Shown in pieces: positions 6,169 through 11,101 of a stretch of DNA of 11,101 nt; the first letter of the stretch is position 1; each line of letters opens with the position of its first letter. The notes under the pieces are model-generated. The model was not told the DNA's origin, searched no databases, and worked only from the letters and a program-made list of their open reading frames with translations. Location: positions 1-11,101 of the forward strand of contig JBBRLA010000247.1 of assembly GCA_038231615.1 (NCBI GenBank), in the 5' to 3' direction. Source of the DNA: JBBRLA01 sp038231615. GTDB taxonomy: Bacteria; Myxococcota_A; Polyangia; Palsa-1104; JAEUJZ01. Made by a program: the position numbers and the translations under genes.

Positions 6169-8378
6169 TGGCAGACGAACCCAAAAAGACGACGACCCCG
6201 CCCTCCGCTGGCTCGGCGGTTCCAATCCCGGTCCCGGTTTTCAGCGGGCTGGCCGTGTCCACCCACGTGGCCACGCGGCGCACGATCACCGGGTCTTACC
6301 CGGTGCCCGGTGCCCGGACGGCGATTTCCGGTGAGCACATCAAGCCGACCATCGCCGAGGCGCTTCGCGAGACCGCCGACGCGGTGCAGGAGGCCGTGCG
6401 TGAACTCACAGGTCAGACGCGGGTCGACTCCAGGGCGCCGGTCGCCATCCTGACACCGACGGCGGCGCAGATCCGCCAGGCCGACCAGATGGTCCATGCC
6501 CAGAACCAGGCGGCGGCACAAGCTGCCAGCAGTGAGAAGGTCGGCCCGGCGATGGCTGGATCAATGCTTGGATCGCCGCTTGGATCGCCGCTTGGATCGC
6601 TGCCCGGTTCAGCGCCCGCGTCCCAGCCCTCTGGCGGCGCCCCCACCAGCGGCAGCGCCGGGGCGGGCACGACTCAAGGGGGGCCGCCCGCCGGGAGCAT
6701 CCCGCCTTCTGCCAGGCCCGCCGACCTGGTGACCTTCAAGCTCGACGGCAAGGAGGTCACCGTCAAGAAGGGGACCAACGTGCTGGAGGCCTGCCTTCAG
6801 CATGGCACCGACGTCAGCTACTTTTGCTACCACGCCGGGCTCAGCGCCCCGGCGGTGTGCCGGCAGTGCCTGGTCGAGGTCGTGGGGCAGCCCAAGCTGG
6901 TGCCCTCCTGCTTCACCCCCGCCGCCGACAAGATGGAGGTGGTCACCACCAGCGAGCGGGTGCGCCTGGCACGGCAGCAGATGCTCGAATTCACTCTGTT
7001 GAACCACCCGGTGGATTGCCCGATCTGCGACAAGGCCGGTGAATGCACTCTGCAAAAGATGTTCATGGATTGGGACGGCACCGCCTCGCGGATCGAGTTC
7101 GAAAAAGTGCACAAGCCCAAGTCGGTGGACCTGGGCCCCACCATCGTCCTGGACGCCGAGCGGTGCATTTTGTGCACCCGCTGCATCCGGGTGTGCGACG
7201 AGGTTGCCGGGCAGCACCAACTGGAGATGGCGTGGCGCGGCGATCGCGAGATCCTCGTCGTCGCGCCGGGGCAGGTACTCGACAACCCATATTCGTTGAA
7301 CACCGTCGATGTGTGCCCGGTGGGCGCGCTGACCAGCAAGGACTTCCGCTTCCGCATGCGCGTCTGGGAGCTGTACACGGTGAACTCCGTGTGCCCGGGC
7401 TGCGCCACCGGCTGCAACATCGAGATCCACCATGCCCAGGGCGAAGTGTGGCGCCTGGTCCCCCGGGAGAACCCGGAGGTCAACAAGTTCTGGATGTGCG
7501 ACGAAGGGCGCTTCACCTACAAAGAAGTGCGCCAGAGCCGCGTCGCCGGGGCCCGCTTCGGCCAGGGCCGCGGCCTCCCCGGGCAGATCGCCAGCGTGGA
7601 GAAGGCGGTGACCTACGCCGCCGAGCGCCTGCAGCGGGTGCGCGCCGCCGGCGGCACGGTCGGCCTGGTGTTCTCGGCGCAGGCGCAGAACGAGGGGCTT
7701 TATGCCCTGCTTCGCACCGCCGAGCTTCTGGCTGGGACCGGGACCCAGGTGGTCCGCTACCTTTCTGGCAGGGCCCCGCGCCCCGAGCGCCAGGACAAGA
7801 TCCTGCGCAGCGCCGATGTGAACCCCAACACCCTGGGCGCCAGGCTGCTGGCAGGTAGAGACGCCCGCGACTTCGCCACCCTGAGGGCCGACCTGGCCGC
7901 GGGGACGCTCAAGGCCTTGTGGTTCGTCGGCGAGGACGTGGCGCTGGACGAGGCGGCCCTGCCGGGCTTCCTTTTGCTTCTAGACAAGCTGGAACTGGTC
8001 ATTGTTCAGGCGGTGCATGCCACGCCGCTCACCCAGCGGGCGCAGGTGCTCCTGCCCGCGGGATCGTGGGCCGAAGTGGACGGCACCTTCACCAACAACA
8101 AGGGCCTGGTGCAGCGACTGCGCCGCTCGGTGGCCCCGGCGGGCGACGCCCGGCCCCATCAGGAGATCGTGGCCTTGCTTGCCCAGAAGGCCGGGTTGAC
8201 CGCGGGACAGGGGTGGCAGGGCACGCCGCGACAGGCGTTCCTTCACATGCGCGCCGCCTTCAATGCCGACGTACCGCCCGACGCAGTGGCCACTTCGCCG
8301 CTGCGCGGCTTCATCCAGGCCGAGTGGGGACGCGAGGCGCCGCCCCTGCAACTGCGCTTCGCTCACTCCAGAGGGTAA
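6168..8378 (+). CDS. nuoG: NADH-quinone oxidoreductase subunit G with unusual N-terminal extension
   Basis: NuoG (736 residues) is the large Fe-S subunit carrying electrons from the flavin towards N2. The recognisable protein starts only at about residue 187. Cluster ligands are all visible: [2Fe-2S] N1b at C220, C231, C234 and C248; the His-ligated cluster at H280, C284, C287 and C293; the next [4Fe-4S] at C333, C336, C339 and C383; and the off-path cluster N7 at C409, C412, C416 and C444. A shortened molybdopterin-oxidoreductase-like domain follows, ending with LLPAGSWAEVDGTFTNNKG. Residues 1-186 have no cysteine and no fold I recognise. They hold likely helices (about 60-82 and 99-124) and a Gly/Ser/Ala/Pro linker (about 125-184) with LGSP repeats. 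The ATG at 6168 overlaps the mini-ORF stop. An internal ATG at 6552, with AAGGT about 10 bases upstream, would remove 128 residues. nuoE and nuoF are absent upstream; nuoH follows after 13 bases. Confidence 0.94.
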   Translation: MADEPKKTTTPPSAGSAVPIPVPVFSGLAVSTHVATRRTITGSYPVPGARTAISGEHIKPTIAEALRETADAVQEAVRELTGQTRVDSRAPVAILTPTAAQIRQADQMVHAQNQAAAQAASSEKVGPAMAGSMLGSPLGSPLGSLPGSAPASQPSGGAPTSGSAGAGTTQGGPPAGSIPPSARPADLVTFKLDGKEVTVKKGTNVLEACLQHGTDVSYFCYHAGLSAPAVCRQCLVEVVGQPKLVPSCFTPAADKMEVVTTSERVRLARQQMLEFTLLNHPVDCPICDKAGECTLQKMFMDWDGTASRIEFEKVHKPKSVDLGPTIVLDAERCILCTRCIRVCDEVAGQHQLEMAWRGDREILVVAPGQVLDNPYSLNTVDVCPVGALTSKDFRFRMRVWELYTVNSVCPGCATGCNIEIHHAQGEVWRLVPRENPEVNKFWMCDEGRFTYKEVRQSRVAGARFGQGRGLPGQIASVEKAVTYAAERLQRVRAAGGTVGLVFSAQAQNEGLYALLRTAELLAGTGTQVVRYLSGRAPRPERQDKILRSADVNPNTLGARLLAGRDARDFATLRADLAAGTLKALWFVGEDVALDEAALPGFLLLLDKLELVIVQAVHATPLTQRAQVLLPAGSWAEVDGTFTNNKGLVQRLRRSVAPAGDARPHQEIVALLAQKAGLTAGQGWQGTPRQAFLHMRAAFNADVPPDAVATSPLRGFIQAEWGREAPPLQLRFAHSRG
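6555..6602 (+). repeat. 12-base in-frame tandem repeat in nuoG linker (LGSP units)
   Basis: CTTGGATCGCCG occurs at 6567-6578 and 6579-6590, with a one-mismatch copy at 6591-6602 and a degenerate copy at 6555-6566. Each unit encodes Leu-Gly-Ser-Pro (residues 134-145) inside the low-complexity linker, so copy-number change would alter linker length without a frameshift. Confidence 0.85.
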
Positions 8379-8391
8379 AAGGACCGGGACC

Positions 8392-9510
8392 ATGCTCGAA
8401 TTTCTGGCCGCACATACTGCCCTGCAGGCGCTTCTCAAGCTGATACTGCTCATCATCGGCTTCGTCATGCCGCTGGCCTCGCTGTCCACCTGGGCCGAGC
8501 GGCGGCAGTCGGCGATGATGCAGGACCGATTGGGACCCAACCGGGCCAACATCGGGCCGCTGCGCCTGTGGGGCATCCTCCACTTCGTCGCCGACGCGAT
8601 CAAGATGATGTTCAAGGAGGACATCGTCCCGGCCAAGGCCAATCGCTTCCTCTTCGCCCTGGCGCCGGTGATGGCCATCGCACCGGTGCTCATCACCTTC
8701 GCCATCATCCCCTTCGCCGGGGACCTTTGCGTGGGCCGCCTCACCCAGGTGGTGACCGACCCGGGGTCGTGCGCGGTGACCATCCCGATGCAGGTGTCGC
8801 GCCTGGACATGGGGATGCTCTTCTACTTTGCCCTGGCCTCCCTGGCGGTGTACGGCACCACCTTGGCGGGGTGGGCCTCATACAACAAGTGGTCGCTGCT
8901 CGGCGGGATGCGCGCCAGCTCGCAGATGATGTCCTACGAAGTCACCATGGGCCTCTCGCTCATTGGCGCGTTCCTCATCTACGGCACCCTGGAACCCAAC
9001 GCCATGGTCCTGGCACAGGGGGCAAACCCCCTGCACTGGGGCATCGTGTCCCAGCCCGTGGCCTTCCTGCTCTTCTTCATCGCGGCCACCGCCGAGACCA
9101 AGCGGGCCCCCTTCGACCTGCCCGAGGGCGAGCCGGAACTCATCGGCTACTTCGTCGAATATTCGGGGATGCGTTTCGGCATCTTTTTCTTGGCCGAGTT
9201 CATCGAGACCATCTTTCTGTCGGGCATCGTCACCACCGTATTCTTCGGCGGCTGGCAGGTGCCGGGGCTTCACGCCGGGGGCTTCTCCTGGCTGGCCCTG
9301 CCCCACATCGCGGTGGTGCTGCTGCAACTGGGGGTGTGGTCGCTGAAGGTGCTCTTCTTCTGCTGGCTGCAACTCCTGATCCGCTGGACGCTGCCGCGCT
9401 TCCGCCCAGACCAGCTCATGCGGCTCGGCTGGAAGCAGCTCCTGCCAGCGTCGATCCTCAACATCATCGTCACCGCCGGCGTCGTGCTGGCGATGAGCGG
9501 AGGCAAGTGA
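8392..9510 (+). CDS. nuoH: NADH-quinone oxidoreductase subunit H
   Basis: NuoH (372 residues) is a multi-helix inner-membrane subunit that forms much of the quinone entry channel and links it to the proton-pumping arm. Landmarks are AERRQSAMMQDRLGPNR (35-51) after the first helix, the acidic loop AETKRAPFDLPEGEPEL (234-250) followed by EYSGMRFGIFF, and RWTLPRFRPDQLM (331-343) near the last helix. Hydrophobic segments appear at about 12-33, 86-108, 140-161, 184-199, 218-233, 262-286, 303-330 and 350-367. The start is the ATG at 8392, with AAAAGGA at 8377-8383 (overlapping the nuoG stop) as ribosome binding site; longer in-frame starts would overlap nuoG. Its TGA overlaps the nuoI ATG (TGATG). 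The predicted periplasmic loop after helix 2 (about 110-138) contains two cysteines, C113 and C127, and looks longer than I expect. Confidence 0.96.
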   Translation: MLEFLAAHTALQALLKLILLIIGFVMPLASLSTWAERRQSAMMQDRLGPNRANIGPLRLWGILHFVADAIKMMFKEDIVPAKANRFLFALAPVMAIAPVLITFAIIPFAGDLCVGRLTQVVTDPGSCAVTIPMQVSRLDMGMLFYFALASLAVYGTTLAGWASYNKWSLLGGMRASSQMMSYEVTMGLSLIGAFLIYGTLEPNAMVLAQGANPLHWGIVSQPVAFLLFFIAATAETKRAPFDLPEGEPELIGYFVEYSGMRFGIFFLAEFIETIFLSGIVTTVFFGGWQVPGLHAGGFSWLALPHIAVVLLQLGVWSLKVLFFCWLQLLIRWTLPRFRPDQLMRLGWKQLLPASILNIIVTAGVVLAMSGGK

Positions 9511-10061
9511 TGTCTTCTCCCCGCAAGGGCCAGGTCGGTGTCCGGGTGGTTGGCCGTCCCGACTCGCTGGAGCAGCGCGTGTACCTCCCCGAGATACTTC
9601 GGGGCCTGGGGGTGACCGCCAAGCACTTTTTCGCCAACGTCTTCTCCCGCAAATACACCGTGACCGTCGAGTACCCGGAAGAACGGGTGAAGTACCCGGA
9701 TCGCTTCCGCGGCCTGCACCGCCTGATGCACCGGGAGGATGGCTCGGTGCGCTGCGTGGCCTGCATGCTGTGCCCGACCGCCTGCCCGGCCCACTGCATC
9801 ACCATCGTCGCGGAGGACACGGGCGACGGGAAGGAGAAGCGGCCGCTCTCGTTCGAGATTGACGAGCTGCGCTGCGTGGTATGCGGGCTCTGCGTCGAGG
9901 CCTGCCCCTGCGACGCGATCCGCATGGACAGCGGGGCGCATGCGCCCGCGGTGGATTTTCGCGGGGACGCTATCCTCGGCAAGATCGACCTGATGAAGCG
10001 GGGGACCCTGTCGACCGCGACGCAAGGCGGGGTCAGCGGGAACTGGCGGGAGAAGACGTAG
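9510..10061 (+). CDS. nuoI: NADH-quinone oxidoreductase subunit I (two [4Fe-4S] ferredoxin)
   Basis: NuoI (183 residues) carries clusters N6a and N6b, which pass electrons from NuoG to N2 in NuoB. Two ferredoxin motifs are visible: C82-x2-C85-x2-C88-x3-C92 in CVACMLCPTACP and C122-x2-C125-x2-C128-x3-C132 in CVVCGLCVEACP. In each motif the fourth Cys goes to the other cluster in the family. The N-terminal YTVTVEYPEE and RFRGLHRL are typical of the subunit. The length is normal. The ATG shares a base with the nuoH stop (TGATG), so the two are translated together. It is the last nuo gene in the window: the next gene begins 51 bases later and is not nuoJ. Confidence 0.96.
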   Translation: MSSPRKGQVGVRVVGRPDSLEQRVYLPEILRGLGVTAKHFFANVFSRKYTVTVEYPEERVKYPDRFRGLHRLMHREDGSVRCVACMLCPTACPAHCITIVAEDTGDGKEKRPLSFEIDELRCVVCGLCVEACPCDAIRMDSGAHAPAVDFRGDAILGKIDLMKRGTLSTATQGGVSGNWREKT

Positions 10062-10097
10062 CCGGACCTCGCCTGGTCGCATGATATGCTCCCGCCG

Positions 10098-10104
10098 AGG
10101 AGGT
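10098..10104 (+). promoter_or_regulatory. Strong ribosome binding site of the R2-like gene (AGGAGGT)
   Basis: AGGAGGT lies 8 bases before the ATG at 10113 and fixes this start. It is the strongest such site on the plus strand of the window, which suggests independent, efficient translation rather than coupling to nuoI. The 51-base gap (10062-10112) shows no clear terminator or consensus promoter. Confidence 0.8.
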
Positions 10105-10112
10105 GGATCGCC

Positions 10113-11101
10113 ATGGCGAGCAACAAATCCGAACGACACGGGGGCCCGGGGCAGGACAGCCGGCGCGACACCGCATCCCTCAAGCTGCGCCACATCCTCT
10201 TCGGCGGGGGTGCCTTCGACGTCTCGGGCGAACACCCCAACCGCAAGGGCTGGGAGATCTTCGAACTCGGCCAGCGTGCCTTCTGGGCCGTGCCCACCGC
10301 GATCGCCTGGGACGAGCCCGTCCGGGAAGACCCGCGCTACGCCAGGCACATCGGCGCCATGCTCTCCTTCCTGTGCCCCGGCGAGAAAATGGCCGTCACC
10401 GGGGCCTCCCACATCTCGACCCTGGTCCAGAGCGAAGAGGCCAAGTTCTACTTCGCCGAGCAGGCATTGGAGGAGGCCAAGCACTACGATGCCATGCGGC
10501 GCCTCATTCCCAAGATCACTGGCGCACCCATGCCGCCCCCGGGCCCCTTCGTCCGGCTGCTTTATTCCTTCGGCGTCATCGACACCACCGATGTCGCCTT
10601 CATGATGGGCAACATCAACATCATCGGCGAGCACCTGGCCCATCAGATCCTGCACAAGATCAACCACGTCGCGGTGGACCCACAGGTGCAGCGCCTGCTG
10701 GCGCTCATCGGCAAAGACGAGTCGCGCCACATTGCCGCCGGGCAGCGCTTCTTCCCCGAGGTCTTCGACCGCTTCAAGAAGCGCCGCCACGAGATCATGG
10801 CCAAGAACCTGGCCACCACCCTGATCCTGGCGGTGGCGTCCTACGACCTGGTGCGCCCGATGAAGGCGCTGGACATCAACCTCTCGGAGGTGATGGAGGG
10901 CATGTACCATCACTACCACGAGGTCACCGGCGGCTTCTCCGCCTTCCCCGACGGGGCGGTGTTCGAGGTGCTGCTGCGCCTTCTGCGCTGGCGGACGCCC
11001 CACGTGATCCGCACCATCGCCGCCATGACCGATGAGAGCGGCAGGATCGACCCGGGCCGGGTGGTCGCCGCCTGCAAGGACGCCCTGGCCTCCCCGCGGT
11101 C
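10113..11101 (+). CDS. Ferritin-superfamily (R2-like) di-iron carboxylate protein, partial at right edge
   Basis: The frame is open for 329 codons and runs off the window. The metal-site pattern of R2-like proteins is visible: E91 (CPGEKM), then E121-x2-H124 (LEEAKHY), E173 (IIGEHL) and E203-x2-H206 (DESRH). Spacings are 30 residues for E91 to E121 and 30 for E173 to E203; bacterial multicomponent monooxygenases and ribonucleotide reductase R2 have about 30-31 and about 34. The segment FELGQRAFWAV...AIAWDEP before E91 recalls the N-terminal helices of R2/R2lox proteins. It is thus probably a soluble di-iron (or Mn/Fe) oxidase or oxygenase of unknown substrate. AurF-type N-oxygenases, R2lox-type oxidases and hydroxylase subunits are alternatives, and I cannot assign a subfamily. 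It follows nuoI by 51 bases on the same strand and may be co-transcribed with it. Confidence 0.8.
   Translation, partial: MASNKSERHGGPGQDSRRDTASLKLRHILFGGGAFDVSGEHPNRKGWEIFELGQRAFWAVPTAIAWDEPVREDPRYARHIGAMLSFLCPGEKMAVTGASHISTLVQSEEAKFYFAEQALEEAKHYDAMRRLIPKITGAPMPPPGPFVRLLYSFGVIDTTDVAFMMGNINIIGEHLAHQILHKINHVAVDPQVQRLLALIGKDESRHIAAGQRFFPEVFDRFKKRRHEIMAKNLATTLILAVASYDLVRPMKALDINLSEVMEGMYHHYHEVTGGFSAFPDGAVFEVLLRLLRWRTPHVIRTIAAMTDESGRIDPGRVVAACKDALASPR

Noticed and set aside
8568..9509. Upstream extension of the nuoI frame through nuoH
   Set aside because: NuoH motifs are in another frame and the nuoI start at 9510 is set by the TGATG overlap and the family length.
9270..11003. 577-codon open frame on the minus strand across nuoH, nuoI and the R2-like gene
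   Set aside because: It lies antisense to three genes with clear motifs. Long antisense frames are expected in high-GC DNA, and its translation is low in recognisable motifs and rich in His/Gly/Val.

Overview
The window is GC-rich, tightly packed bacterial DNA. It is dominated by a plus-strand operon for respiratory complex I (NADH:quinone oxidoreductase). The Gram-negative-style Nuo proteins, the Tat/lipoprotein-type export signal and the uniformly high third-position GC suggest a deltaproteobacterial or Myxococcota-like lineage. That assignment is inference; no rRNA or other marker gene is present.

Layout. Positions 1-393 (minus strand, running off the left edge) encode an ABC-F-type interdomain linker and the beginning of a following ABC domain, without the first ABC module where it would be expected. 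Positions 394-563 are intergenic. Positions 564-3124 (minus strand) hold a two-gene operon: a Tat-type, probably lipid-anchored small subunit of the gluconate 2-dehydrogenase subunit 3 family, then a GMC-family flavoprotein. The two overlap by one codon frame (TTGA). Positions 3125-3249 are a compact divergent control region with a near-consensus promoter for the nuo operon and an opposing perfect -10 on the other strand.

From 3250 to 10061 the plus strand carries nuoA, nuoB, nuoC, nuoD, nuoG, nuoH and nuoI in that order. nuoE and nuoF are missing from their usual place between nuoD and nuoG. nuoJ-N do not follow nuoI in the bases available. NuoG has an unusual cysteine-free N-terminal extension of about 185 residues, and NuoD has one of about 50 residues. 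The nuoD-nuoG junction holds a 19-codon reading frame that overlaps both neighbours. Two of the junctions (before nuoC and before nuoG) contain short tandem duplications around an ATGAA. After nuoI, a ferritin-superfamily (R2-like) di-iron protein gene begins at 10113 behind a very strong ribosome binding site and runs off the right edge.

How it fits together: the nuo genes supply the quinone-binding connecting module (B, C, D, I), two membrane subunits next to the quinone channel (A, H) and the large Fe-S subunit G. The NADH-oxidising flavin subunits (E, F) and the antiporter-like membrane arm (J-N) must be encoded elsewhere, or in the E/F case may be replaced. The divergent GMC pair would be a periplasmic dehydrogenase feeding electrons into the same respiratory chain; that link is inference from location and family.
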